From assembly GCA_037074615.1 (NCBI GenBank), contig JAYWLJ010000068.1:558001-622000 (forward strand): DNA of 64,000 bases. Reading direction: 5' to 3'. Origin of the DNA: Leucaena leucocephala. Taxonomy: Eukaryota > Streptophyta > Magnoliopsida > Fabales > Fabaceae. The notes below the pieces were generated by a model that worked only from the letters and a program-made list of their open reading frames with translations, made no database searches and was not told where the DNA came from. Both the position numbers and the translations under genes were made by a program. Below are positions 13,144-25,641 of this stretch, one piece after another; position 1 is the first letter of the stretch; each line of letters begins with the position of its first letter.

Positions 13144-13875
13144 TTAAATTGAATAACTCCATAATGACACCTCAGCATCATCCACTTCCACGTCAGCACC
13201 ATGGTACTGATCCCCAAAGCAATGAATAGGCGACATCAGCACCGCGTCCGCCATGTTCCTCAGCAGCTCCGGCATCCCTGGCACTGCTTCTTCATCCATT
13301 ATGAATATACTCTGCTCCTCCACCACTGTGGCGGCCGTGCTGGTCGTCGCCTCTGCATTTTTCGGCCTCAATTCCTCGCTCTCCGATTCCGTCCCCGGAC
13401 GGAATGCCTCTGCAGCTTCTGCCGCTGCCTTCTGAATATCCTTGGCCTCAGTCGACGCCGGCAATGGCAACCGCCAAGCAGAGTCCGCAAAGTTAAGACA
13501 AGCTGACCGGCCCCTTAGAGCTATTGCCGCCACGTCGTGGGCCCTTGCAGCCATATCCGCTGTGGGAAACGTCCCCAGCCAAATTCTTGTTTTCTTATTG
13601 GGCTCCCGCACTTCACACACCCACTTGCCGGAGTTCCTCCTCCGAACACCCCTGTACACCGGGTGGCGAGTCTCCCGGAACTTCTTCCTCCCCGCGCGTT
13701 TCTTCGGATGAGTTGCAGCCAACAAAATCTCCTCGTCGGACAAAACAAAAGAACGCACTCCGTTGCCACTGCCACAATCCGAAGCCAGCGACGACGTATA
13801 CCCCACCACTTCCAAATCACTACTATCTCTGGACCTGAGCGGATGTGGGTCTGAAGAACACCTGAACGAAAACAT
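13144..13875 (-). CDS. CBF/DREB1 AP2/ERF transcription factor, intronless
   Basis: Encodes 243 residues in one exon. The order is a Ser-rich N-terminus, the CBF signature PKKRAGRKKFRETRHP (57-72), an AP2 domain (73-129) with the DREB-type Val and Glu in KWVCEVRE, the second CBF signature DSAWR (131-135), an acidic C-terminal activation region and a final LWSYSI. The paired signatures define DREB1/CBF proteins, which bind CRT/DRE elements (core CCGAC) in the nucleus and switch on cold, and in some members drought, response genes. The first signature has Arg where Arabidopsis CBF1-3 have Pro. The coding region is GC-richer than its surroundings, as usual for this family. Which CBF member (CBF1-3 or CBF4/DDF) it matches cannot be settled without a tree. 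Confidence 0.96.
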   Translation of the reverse strand: MFSFRCSSDPHPLRSRDSSDLEVVGYTSSLASDCGSGNGVRSFVLSDEEILLAATHPKKRAGRKKFRETRHPVYRGVRRRNSGKWVCEVREPNKKTRIWLGTFPTADMAARAHDVAAIALRGRSACLNFADSAWRLPLPASTEAKDIQKAAAEAAEAFRPGTESESEELRPKNAEATTSTAATVVEEQSIFIMDEEAVPGMPELLRNMADAVLMSPIHCFGDQYHGADVEVDDAEVSLWSYSI

Positions 13876-14040
13876 AGCAACGACTGAAACTTGAACCTTC
13901 TGTGTCTTTTCAAGTGTGAATCAGACGAAGAAAATGAGTAAGTCGCTTGACTCTCTGTGAGTAGATGTGAACAGGTAGGCTTGTTATTTTATCTCTCTCT
14001 CTCTCTTGTTTTAGTTGATTCTTCGAGTGTCTAAGAATCA

Positions 14041-14053
14041 TATATATTTTATA
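14041..14053 (-). promoter_or_regulatory. Candidate TATA box of the DREB1 gene
   Basis: On the minus strand this reads TATAAAATATATA, about 165 bases upstream of the DREB1 ATG at 13875. A CT/GA-rich tract at about 13993-14007 lies between the two, where a leader would be. It is the best TATA match near the gene. Confidence 0.45.
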
Positions 14054-14248
14054 GGTTATGAATGAATGCTATATAGGGAATGGAATTAAGAAGGAAGCAG
14101 TAGGCCTCATGGAAAGAGCTAATTAACACGGAGCCAGCTGGGTTAGGGCTGGGAGAGAGACCACGCTTTAAACAGTGATTAAGGAAAATGGAAGGGTGGT
14201 GGGCCTTGAGCTTGAACCAGCTGTGTTTGTCATCATCCCTCTGGATGG

Positions 14249-14429
14249 CACGTGTTGGGGTTTGTCTTCCTATAAGAGAATTTTTAAAAAATTAGTGTTT
14301 TTTCTTTTAAATTTGATGATGACTGTGACTTCGGAAGGTGAAGAGAGAGTGAGGGCAAGTGAAGCGAATCAGTCAAAGGGTTGGCAATTCCTTCTTTTAC
14401 ATCTTTGAGTTGGGGTCAGGGTGACGTCA
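14249..14429. promoter_or_regulatory. G-box and TGACGTCA element upstream of DREB1
   Basis: CACGTG occurs at 14249-14254 and the palindrome TGACGTCA at 14422-14429, about 0.37 and 0.55 kb upstream of the DREB1 start. G-boxes bind bHLH and bZIP factors and TGACGTCA binds TGA-type bZIP factors; use here is inferred. A second TGACGTCA is at 15770-15777. Confidence 0.4.
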
Positions 14430-14637
14430 GGGGGGACATAAATGGGTTTATGTACGAGGAGGAGGAGGAGACAACGAGCACAGGGAATTGACCTTTAAAA
14501 ATAATTAACCATGCCTAAGCTGGATTTTGCTTATGAGAGATATTTGATGTTTCACCTACACATGGATTTGTTCCCCCATGTTGCTTCACCTCATAATTAA
14601 TCACGTGTTACAAAGCTAATAATTTTTATCCTTATTA

Positions 14638-14867
14638 CTCCCTCAATTATTAATATAAAATTTAATTAACTAATTTAAATAAATTAAAAAAATAAAATTA
14701 ATTAATTAATTACAATAAATATAACATATACAATACATTAGACTATATATAATTTTATAAATTAATTTAAAAAAATGATCAATATTATATATAAAATTGA
14801 TTAAAATTTTATATTTATAATAAAATTTAACTCTCTAAATAATTTATATATTAATAATAAGAGATAG
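14638..14867. mobile_element. Stowaway-like MITE candidate, 230 bp
   Basis: A TA dinucleotide (14636-14637) precedes CTCCCTCAATTATTAATATA, and the right end, read on the other strand, is CTATCTCTTATTATTAATAT, followed by TA (14868-14869). TA target sites and a CTCCCTC-type inverted terminus are the marks of Stowaway elements (Tc1/mariner superfamily). The ends have diverged and the inside is almost pure AT, so the call is tentative. Confidence 0.5.
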
Positions 14868-15563
14868 TAATTTGCAATACTCCTCCATATTTTAAATATA
14901 AGAATAAAATAATCAATTTACATATTTTAAAAAAAATTAGTTAAATTTATTATTTATAAATAAACATGTGTTAATTTATAAAACATTGATTAGATATATA
15001 GAGAGAGTTTAATTAATATGTATATGATTGTTAAAAAATATAGATAATTTATATTTGCTTATACCACTATCTTTGAAGATGGTGGCTCTGATACCATGGA
15101 CATACAGTGGACATGGTAAGTGGGTATAAATATTTTTATCATGGCAACAATTGCTAAAAATCAATTTTAAGATCGAATTTTAAAAATATAGATTATAGGA
15201 GCTTTGACCTCCCCTTGAATTAATTCAAATAATTTTTAATTCTTTATTTTTTTAAGTCTCTGACTTGGGACTTCCATTAATAGGCCACATGGCTTTCCCG
15301 TCTACATGCAAATGCATGTACAGTTCAAATAGTATTTTGCAAGTCACACATGCATCTCTCATCAATTATATATGTTTAATCTTGCACAAAAATATATAAA
15401 AAAATAGTGAGAAGGAAATTTAAATAGTTTAATTTGATGAGTGTTTGGGGAGGGATTTTGTTCCATTTTTTGAACCCACAAGAATATAATAGATAATGAT
15501 GAATTGATTTTTTTTAATGACAGTTGCAATAATTTAATATACAAGTAGCTAGTAGGAGATGTG

Positions 15564-15585
15564 GAGAGAGAGAGAGAGAGAGAGG
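15564..15585. repeat. (GA)n microsatellite
   Basis: About 11 GA units, followed directly by a short run of GGAT repeats. Confidence 0.9.
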
Positions 15586-16714
15586 GATGGATGGATGGTG
15601 GAAGGTTCTGGGAAGTGAAGACTGAAGAGAGGGAAGGCATCTTTAATTAATTCAAGACTTTTTAAGGGGGAAAAAAAGGAAAGAAGTATCTTGAATTGAA
15701 GTACGACTGACTTTTTTGGCGGGTTTAGGTGGGACAGCTAAAATAACGGATACGTCTCTTTTTTAGACATGACGTCATACACTTCCCAAAACACGGTTGA
15801 CAGTTAATAACTGTCTTTTCATGAGTAATATAAAAATAACCGCTAATTGCATTGATTGAAAAAAGCAGTCAAAAGGAACAGTACAGGGGCGGTGGCATTC
15901 TGGTGTATTACGCGGAAACGCGTGGGTTACGTGGCTTACCCATTCCAATTAGGGTCAGCTTCAGCGCCCGGTTCATGTTCTTCCCCTACCCAAACACACC
16001 ATGGGCTTCCACTTCTCCTATTTATTTCATTATGGCCCCCACACCTTCTCTTTTATTTCTTATTTTTTATTTGTTACATTCTTTTATTCCTTGTTTAAGT
16101 TTAATTTCTGTATGGACTATCTCTACAGTGTTTTAAGCTTTGCTTCCAGACAAAGTCATATAAAACGACAAAGTTATGGGCTGAAATAACTAGAGGGTTT
16201 TGGTAATCATTGGAGTCGGCCATGCCCATTCAGGAGACTTCTCCATAACCACACTCTCAACTGAGTTCTCTCATCAACGTGATTAGATCGGGCAAAATAG
16301 TTTAGTTTCTCAATAAATTAATGTTTAAATATTTCTATTAAAAAAAAATACTTATATTTACTATTCGGTAATGCCTCGAACATATGAGTGTATCCAATAA
16401 GAGAATGCTTTGGGCTAATATGTTTGTAGACTGGGAATGTAAGTCTTATACCATTCCTTTGGGTTCAGTGATGGAAGCAAATCGGACTTTCGTTTATCAA
16501 AACTCAAGAATTGATTATACTCACTACAAAATGATTGAGCTCATAACTTGACGTTTAAAATGCCTTATGGAAAGTGTTTGGTCTCAGTTGAGCTACAGCC
16601 CCAGCATGAAAATGGGATATTTGTATGTCAGGATTTGACATTACTGTTACTTAACTGTTTATTGGGTATGCTCGCTCCATTGGCTTTGTATGTGATGAAT
16701 CTGTTATGTTATTG

Positions 16715-16718
<4 letters not shown>

Positions 16719-16749
<31 letters not shown>
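16719..16749. repeat. (TA)n microsatellite
   Basis: About 15 uninterrupted TA units in intergenic DNA. Confidence 0.95.
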
Positions 16750-16753
<4 letters not shown>

Positions 16754-19700
16754 GCGCTTGCTTCTTATGAGGACATTCCAGCTCTTCGCAATCAATCCAT
16801 AGCTAAAATGCTTAGGCCTTAATATCTCGTAATTAAGCTCAGAATCAGAACCTTCAATCAACATTGAGCTGCCCACCACCGCAATTAACACCAAATAGGG
16901 AGCCCATAACACAAGTATATCCTCAAAAACAAACCAGATAAAATAAAAATTACTTGCTTTTACATATATACTCATCTCATCTTTAATATAACACATATTT
17001 AATCAATTTAATTAAATTTAAAAAATTAATTAGATTAATTAATATATATATATATACATTTTCTCTAAAATATCAATAATAATCTTCCTTAACTCTTTCC
17101 CTCTATCTCCTACTTAATTATTGTTAAAAGAGTATCAATAAAGGTATTTTATTATAAGAAAAGTTAATAAATATAAAAAAAAATTATCTTATATTTATGA
17201 GCAAAATCAACTCTCTAGTTATGTTATATAATTAGTTATTTAGTCCTTTGATTAAACAGACTAAATTTTAAAGACTAAATCTCTTTGAGTTAACTTAAGT
17301 GACCGGATTACAATTAAGTTGAAAGTTAAATGCCTAAATAACTACTTTTTCCCATATTAATTATCTCTCTTGCATTTTGACAGAGCACTTAAAGCTTGGG
17401 TCCACACACAAAACCAAAGTTGGGCCATAGGATTTCCCAATTTCATCAAATCCGTTGTTGCAGTAGACAAATTACTCATACTAATAATAACGCGCTCTCG
17501 TGTATGGTGCGTGAGGAAAAGATGCATGCTTGTGACTATTTTTGAGGTTGTCAACCTTAAATAAACACCTGCTATTACAAATCAAGAAAAGCATGCCATG
17601 GATTTGTGCGTAAATGAATAATTTTTATTGAGGAATTCTCCCTATATTCCTTACTATCAGTCATCTTTAACTCTCTCATTAACTATATTCCTAATTACCT
17701 TGCCATATTTAAGAGTATAGAATAACACTATACCAAGTATCTTCAAAATTGTAATAGGAGTACTATTTTAAAAAAATGTATTAATTAATGACCCTCTAAA
17801 TAACTTATATATATATATGGGACACCATCAACTCCTTCTGAAACGTGACTATGGGAGGGACTGAAGGGAGTAATTAAGAATCATATTGAAATCTTAGAAA
17901 TCCATGGTATAGAAAAGAGTAGTGTGCATGTATAGTGACAAAAGGACGTGTGGAACAGCACAATAATATTCATTGTCTGTGTAAAAAGAAAACCTTTTGA
18001 TTATTCAACGGGGGCCGGGGAACACTGAATTTGTGGGTAAACTGTACGAGAAAGAAAAAGAGGGAGAGAGAGGTGAAAGTGATATATAGTGATGACGACT
18101 TGTGAAATTACCATTGAATATATATATGTATATATATATGTATGTATGTAATAGGGAGGTCCCTATTATTTTGGCGCTCTCTCTCTCTCACCTGCTCTCA
18201 TCTCATATCATCCTATTGAATCTTCACGCAAGCCAAGGACAGAGATCAGCCAAACATATTATGTGGGCTTTGTTCTTCGTTGACCAACTAGTACAACCAA
18301 TGCCCCTAACCTATTTCGTCGTAGGTTAGCTACTTACTGCGTAGTAGTAGTAGTGATATACAGTTATCTTCTTTTATATATCAATTAACACTGTTGATTG
18401 TAGTCATCGATATAAAATATATTTTTTATTTTTATTATTATTTTTTTAAAATTAATAAAAATAATTATAATATTTTAAAAAATTATATATTAATTAAATT
18501 TTTTTAATCTAATTAAATAAATTTTATATTATAAATTAGTACAAATGGTTTTATTTGTTTTCTTAAACGCGTTGCTCTGTTTAAGAATGGATTGTTAGAT
18601 TTTAATTCCTCTTCCTCCTATGACTAATAAGAGATTTTGACCCTGTCAAATAATGATATATTTCTTCTCTACGTTTCTTTTTATGACAGGTGGAAATGGA
18701 ATTTGGCAATGGTATATTCATATATGGCTGAGAGATTCTTATGGATATTTTCCTAATGTGAAACCAATTAATATGATATTATTATTTATAAGGTACTACT
18801 ATTCTCTATCTTGTCTGTTTGTGTCCATTAGGCTTTTGACATTTACTTGTAATGATTGACTTTCTCTTCAATTTATTACTTAATTAAATTGATTTGAATA
18901 TTCTCACCAAATTATTATCCCATGATGTTCTTTATTGTCATTTACAAACAAACATTTTTCATTCTCTTTTATTTTTTGTTCATAGGAAATTCTATATTGT
19001 ATACTTTAGCTCAATTCTATATATTTTGATCTTCATTCAATTTCCCTTACAAGCCACTTCCAATATTTTCACTGAAAGTGAGATAAATATTTAAAACTCA
19101 TTAACTCTATCCAATAATTTAAAAAAATTTCAACTTTATTTTTTATAATTAAACCCATCTTTTAAGAGACCGGGGAGAGAGAGCTGGCTTTATTCCCTAC
19201 AAATAAATTAACACTTCAATTCAATATTATAAATAGGCATGGAGGTAGTAACATATGGCAACTTCTTCGAGGTAAATGATGGATATTTTGTCCAATTTGA
19301 TTAAAGAATTTATTTTAAACGGAGAGATTATATTCATTATTATTTGTATAATCCTTAATATAATATTTAATTTAAAAGTTAATTTTAATTTTAAATATAA
19401 GATATATTTTTTATAGGTAAACTTTTTTTATAAATTATCGCTTATTAATATTCTCTCAATGATAATCAAATAAGAAAGAGATATAATTAGTTAAGAATAA
19501 ATGTAGACTTCTCAATCTATCTGTGACAGTATCTATCACTCTGTCTTTAGATTTTAGTTTTGTACATTTTCCTAATTAACAACGTTAAAGCAAGATTTGG
19601 ATGAATCCCACTATTGATTTTGCCCTCAAAGTCATTGAAATCAAAATTTGAAAACTATAGAAGTATATGATTAAATCTTCATCAGCATGCTCTTTGATTG

Positions 19701-21577
19701 GTTATATGATTTGTTAACATCCATATCACTTTTGCATTAGATGGGGCAAGCCCTTCAAGCGCAAGACTAAATCAAGAAGCAAATTAAAGATAATTTGTTA
19801 AGAAAAAGACTAAAGTATTCCAATTAAATCATGAGGGGTGGATTTTTTTTCTCATGTATTATTTACTCCCTTCAATCTTTAATACATGATAGTTTTATTA
19901 GGTGAGAGAAATCGTATAACATTTTTTTATTATTTGGTAGGAAAGTCCTTAAATTTATATTATAGCAAGATAGAAAACTAGTTTTTATAATTAATATCGT
20001 TGTGATTGACTTTTAAATTTAGAAATTAAAATTCATATATTCTAATTTGAGTTAGAAAAAGTACATTAAATGCATAAGCTTGAGTATTAAACAATCTTGC
20101 TATTTTTTTATTTTGAAATATTATTCTAATCATATAGATGCCAAATTATACTTCTATAGTTATAATTTTTTATTTTAAAACTGGCTTCCATGTCGGTATA
20201 GAATTCAGAATTTTTTTAAAATTATATATAATTAAAAAAATAACAATCATATCAATTAACAATAAAAAAAAACAACAATAATCGCCCATTTTTATAAAGA
20301 TTTAAAAACGAAGATTTCGGAATTGCCGGGAGTTGGTGCATGATCAGAATTTTGACTCTAACGTTAAATAATGATAAAAAATGTTGCTTAACAACAATAC
20401 TAAATTGTTCACTAAAAACACGTAATAAGAAAACAAATTATCAGTAATTCACTGCCTCAATTAGACAATTGGCACTATGGTTAGAAAAATAGTGTCTAAT
20501 TTGGAAACAAGTGAGCGTAGTGTGCATAAAAGTTAAGAAGAGGGATATGGGAGACATCAAAAAGTAACAGAAAAGGAGATGCGACCATTAAAAGATCATG
20601 TATGCATCTCTTTTTATTCTTAGGTATATAGAGCTTTTCTTTTTAATGTATTCATCTGGGATTTTCAAGTCAAGTTCTCGGTTTTATAATTAGAGGAGAC
20701 GCACTTACTGCAATTTTTTTATTCTTAAAATTTAAATTCTTGACTTATTAACAGGATGAAAAAAATTGTATTTCATTCAATTCAATCATTCTCGATGATT
20801 TAACTATCTTTATTATCAGGAGATGAGACATTTTAATCGAAATAATTACTTTTGAAAGGCAAATTATCATAAATCACTTAGTGATCTAGATTCTTAGAAA
20901 GACTAAATTGAGTGCTGATTGGCTAGTTAAATTAAAACTACTCTCAAAAAATTATCAAACGTTGAATTAGCTAGCTGTAGATTTAATCAGTAATTTTACG
21001 TTTGAGCCCTATATAGTTATAGTACTGACTTATAGGAAATGAGATTCTCATTCTCCTACTGTGGAGCTACATTGATAAGAATCAAATTTGTAGAGAAAAT
21101 CGTATTTAAGTCAGATTTAAATAATCTAATTTTAGATAATTTTTAAAAAATCATTAATCAACTGTAAAATTTTATAGGATTTGACATTAAATTTTTTAAA
21201 TTATAAAATAACATAATTATCTTAAAAAAATATCTCAATTATTATTTATTTCTCCCTTAATTAGTATTATTTTTTAAAAAAATTGTCATTTATATTATTT
21301 AAATTATTGTTTTTTCTTATAAAATTGATATTCCTATGTATTTATTGCTTTTTAGCGACAGTTATATTATTTTATAATTTTAAAAAATTAATTATAGTTA
21401 TGGCGAGACTTCATAATATGAAATTAGATTACTGATAATAGCGATACCTGACATCACATATCAATCATTAATAATTTATTATAAAAATTCTTGTGTGAAC
21501 AGTTGTTAGTTTTAGACAGTGATAAAAATATCTCGCAGAAGATAAGTCTCAGATATTGAGGGGTCTTAATAATTAAT

Positions 21578-21604
21578 TTATTATTATTATTATTATTATT
21601 ATTA
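21578..21604. repeat. (TTA)n microsatellite
   Basis: About nine TTA units. Confidence 0.9.
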
Positions 21605-23369
21605 ATCTGCGTTTCTTAATTGGGTTGCCGCTTTTGGAATAGTACGTTCTCTGCACAACAGTGTTTTTAATTAATCTTTAAGTTTATTGACCAGGTGAAG
21701 TGAACCAAATCTGCATATAAAATCCAATATTGCCTCTTTCTCCAATACCATCTTTTCTTTTCTTTAATTATTATATGACTTGTGGCCCCCCCTTTTCTTT
21801 CATCCTGTCTTATCGTTGCCTAAAAATTATGTCCCTTTTTTCTTTCCTATCCATTTTGTTTGTTTATTTTTTTATTCTCAGTTGTAATTAGTGTTTGAAG
21901 ATTAACATGCGATTTATGCCCCGCTTAACCCCAGTAATATATATAAGAAAATTTTCAATTTCATTTTCTTAAAGACTAATATACAGAAATCAAAGAAATC
22001 TACTTTATTTTTTTAATATATACAATTTAATTTAAATTTAAAATATTTTATATAAAAATTTAACTATTTATCAATGGTTCCAAACTTTTAAATTGTTAAT
22101 TTGATTTGATTATTATATTGAAAACAGTGTGGGAGAGAAATGTCGGCCTACCCTAGCTATCCACTAGCTTCTTAAAGGATTAGAATATTAATGATGGTCG
22201 AGCTCAAGAGTGAATCTTTTTAAAGACCTGACTTTTAGTGATTTTTGACTATGAAATTGATCGAAGTCGACACACTAGAAGAATATTTTGAGGAGAGGTA
22301 CGAATTAATGTAGACCAATTAATTTACTATGATTATAAGTATGCTTAGGAATACTGTTACAGAAAACAATGAGCTTTAATGGCTTCAGAAACCATGCATC
22401 TGACGATTCAAAAGGCTTTTCAGAATTCTCTGCGCCAGCTTTTTATTTATAAAATGTGTTGGATATGAAAAGCCCGAACCCTCTTTGTCATCAGGCGATA
22501 TGTATGAACAATTAGCGGATATATCATTGGTTAATTTTTTTTTATTTAATCACAAATTTTGGAATTATATTGTTTGAATACACCAAGGCATTTAATTAAT
22601 CGAATAGCAACGGGTTTACATTCTCCATAAAATCTCACTGCACATGAAATTGAAGCACCCTAACAACAATATATACGAACATGAAATGTAAAGGCCGACA
22701 ACAAAAATTCATCCGTATGCTGATCCTTTGGATTATGCGTTATTGGTACTGGTTTTTAATGCAACTTAGGTTCAAATGGCATCAACTATTTGAACTCCAT
22801 TTTTAACACAGAAGAAGGTAAAACCAAATATGTTAATTTGAAGGGATCAAATAAAAAGAAGATATTTGAACTTCATTTTTAACTAATTAAAATGATCTTA
22901 TAACATTGTTTTCTTTTATTTGATTTATGTAAGGCATACTATAAATATATATATGTGTGTATGTGTGTGTTCTTCCAAAACCCTATTTGGTAAAGTAAGA
23001 TATGTTAATTTGAAGTATTGCACTGACATTTCAGTATCATCTATTAATTTGTTCTTCGATTTCCTTTTTAAAAAAATGGTAGTTTATAGATCAGTCGAAC
23101 ATATATAATTGATTTAGTCAATAATAGTTTAATAAATGGTCACATTATTCATTTTACATTACGAGAATATATATAATGTCGTCCTCCGTACTAAATGATA
23201 TATATATGTAAGAATATTTTTTTAATAAAACATCGACTTATTTTAGTTGATGGTTACCTAAGTTGACGCTGGAGCCTAGCTTATAAACAAGTTAAAAGAA
23301 AGATGCAACTCTTTTGTAAATACAGTTTTGATCAAATGGCCAAAAAGAATTACGTTAAGGGGATGATTA

Positions 23370-23420
23370 ATTCATTTACTATATTATAAAGAATAGTCAT
23401 TTATAATATAGTAAATTAAT
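23370..23420. repeat. Perfect-stem hairpin, 16-bp arms
   Basis: TTTACTATATTATAAA (23375-23390) and its exact reverse complement (23400-23415) flank a 9-base loop. Pairing continues outward for five more positions with one mismatch, giving a stem of about 21 pairs. It could be a tiny MITE remnant or simply AT-rich chance; no flanking target duplication is clear. Confidence 0.75.
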
Positions 23421-24939
23421 GTTTAGATTCTTGTTGAGTTGAGTGAAGTATCCATGTTTAGCATCGGAAAGTTATTAGTTACAATATATCTATTAAGCTG
23501 GAGTAATTCACATGTAAGGTTTGAAAAGTACTCATAATTGGTTCTCTAGCATGGGGAAAAAAATCTCACCCACAATTACAGTACTCCTAAGTACCATTCA
23601 CTGTCTGATCCATGTCTGTCAAGTATATGATCTTTAAGCTGAGTCCACTAATCCCTCAGTAAGCAAACGCGCCGTCCTGAGATTCATTCCTCTGACAGAA
23701 ATGTTAAACACATAAATATATAATATCATCATTCTCTCTGCTACCAAGAAAATAATACAGGACTACTTAATCTTATGTTAAGTACTAAGTAAGTATATGG
23801 GATGATTAAGGTCGAGAGATTCAATGATGTCGTCATATTCTGTTGATCGAGGATATTATATTGGATGTTGCAGATAAGCAAGTAATTACTGACGGATGAT
23901 CATTGTGAAAGAAGAAATATATGAAAATTGCAATGGAAACGCAAATATATAGGGTTATTGAAAAAGGCAGGAAGGTTGAACATTCTGCCATAACGGCCGG
24001 CACAAACTTTGCTTCTTGTCGGCTTAGTTTGACGACATGAGTCGGCCAAAAAGCAATTACGTACCACCCTAGGTAGATGTATACCTGACTCCTGACTACT
24101 CTGCTGTTAGATTCTAATCCTGGTCTTTGTTCCATCTTCATCCCTCCAATTATTTCATATCTATCTCTCATCAATTCTCTTTTTTTTTTATTCTAACAGA
24201 AAAAACTTATTTCTTCCTATGGCTAATTTCCCGTTGAAGATGGAAGAAAATGGAAAGAAGAAGAGTGGGTTTGTTTTTCTTCTTCTCCAGGAGAGGGTTA
24301 GTTTAAACTTTGAACCCTGGTGCACACAAATCAGATATCTCTCAGGAGTAATTATTTGTCAGGTCAGGGTTGAATGAAACCCTGAATCATACAATCAACT
24401 GCACAACTAGCATCCAAAGCAGAACCTCAACAAGAAGAAGCCATTATTCCATTAATTATTCACCCTAGCATGAACCAAAGGTCTGGTTGTTTTCTGATGC
24501 ATCCATGGCCAGTAGCATAATCTCAGGCTCTTGATCGACCAAAACTAATGCATAGAATCATAACAAATTGAAAGCAGAAACTGTTTAGATCATATATAGT
24601 ACTGTTAATTGATTAGATGCCAAGAGATGATAAGAAAGCACCAAACTTGTAGATCGATCCATGTCAAACAAATTAAATGATACAGATCGTTGCATAAAAT
24701 CGGTGTCTTTCTCAAAACAATACAGAAACGAAAGAGACCCTAAGGCTTAGAAACTTGTCTATACACAGCTAGCGAGCTTAGCCAGGCAACGATCTGATGA
24801 GCAGCAGTGAAAAAAATTGATGAAGGACACGTGCGCGAAAATCATCAAAAGTACAACAAGATTATTACTCATAGCAAGTTTTATATTTGTATACATAATC
24901 AAGAATGTTTGGTTGACTCTCTAAAGCCCCCAAATGGGT

Positions 24940-25641
24940 TCAAAAACTCCAGAGGCTATCTCCGTGATCTGAATTCGTAGGTGAATCATCGGAAGGGTAC
25001 GGGGACTTTATCCTCGGCGGACTCACCTGCATTCCCCTCGCCATGTCATCCAGCAAACTCGGCATATTCAATAGCTCGTCCTCATCGATAAATTCTTCGC
25101 TTTTCTCCGTTACTTCTCCGGTCCGGCTCCAGCCCTCGCCCTGGCTTCCTCCTCCTCCTCCTCCTTCTCCTGCGTTTTGTCCACCAGTTTCCGCAGACCT
25201 CACCAGCCTCGCCTCCGCAGCTGCTGACGCCGCCGCACGAATATCCGTGGCCGACAATGACGCCGGAATCGGGTAGGACAGAATCAAATTGGGGAAGTTG
25301 AGGGTGGTGTCAGGCCCTTTCAATGCAAGAGCAGCCACGTCATACGCGGCGGCAGCCATCTCCGGGGTGGGATACGTCCCCAGCCAAATGCGCGTGGTTT
25401 TACGTGGCTCCCGTATCTCGGACACCCATTTAGCACTTCGGCTCCGGATTCCCCGGAACGTGGCGTGCCTCCTGCTGGTATGCTGACCCGATGACAACGA
25501 GCCACCCGGCGATCTCACCGTCCTTGGAGAAGAAGACGACTCATGAGACGAAGGCACTTGCAGAACAGGAGGCGAAGAAGCAGAAGAAGCAGAAGATTGT
25601 TCTTGTTGGGGCAAGGATGAAGGAGGAGGTTTGCTATCCAT
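24940..25641 (-). CDS. DREB subgroup A-4 AP2/ERF factor (ERF025/027-like), intronless
   Basis: Encodes 233 residues in one exon. The N-terminus is Ser/Pro-rich and low complexity; a single AP2 domain spans about 61-117, starting ATFRGIRSRSAKWVSEIREP with the DREB-type Val and Glu. Next comes the conserved Ala-rich stretch SATDIRAAASAAAEARLV, a Gly-run linker, an acidic region with FIDEDELLNMPSLLDDMA and a terminal DSLWSF. The DREB1 signatures are absent, which places it in subgroup A-4 rather than with its neighbour. Members bind GCC/DRE-type elements in the nucleus and act in stress and growth responses; the targets here are unknown. It lies about 11 kb from the DREB1 gene on the same strand, an arrangement also seen for CBF4-ERF025 and DDF1-ERF027 in Arabidopsis as I recall. 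Confidence 0.94.
   Translation of the reverse strand: MDSKPPPSSLPQQEQSSASSASSPPVLQVPSSHESSSSPRTVRSPGGSLSSGQHTSRRHATFRGIRSRSAKWVSEIREPRKTTRIWLGTYPTPEMAAAAYDVAALALKGPDTTLNFPNLILSYPIPASLSATDIRAAASAAAEARLVRSAETGGQNAGEGGGGGGSQGEGWSRTGEVTEKSEEFIDEDELLNMPSLLDDMARGMQVSPPRIKSPYPSDDSPTNSDHGDSLWSF

Larger units (their letters stand above)
14870..24939. other. Long AT-rich intergenic region between the two ERF genes
   Basis: About 10 kb without a gene I can support. Open frames here are short and show no family motif. It contains a GC-richer patch at about 15860-16010, SSRs (GA near 15564-15585, TA at 16719-16749, TTA at 21578-21604), a perfect hairpin near 23370-23420 and AT-rich segments that may be worn-out MITEs (for example 18420-18545). 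Both ERF genes read toward lower coordinates, so the upper part is downstream of the A-4 gene and the lower part is upstream of DREB1. Confidence 0.6.

Noticed and set aside
13521..13913. 130-codon minus-strand frame and several plus-strand frames over the DREB1 gene
   Set aside because: They are overlapping frames of a GC-rich coding exon and carry no domain; the 243-residue frame has all the CBF signatures.
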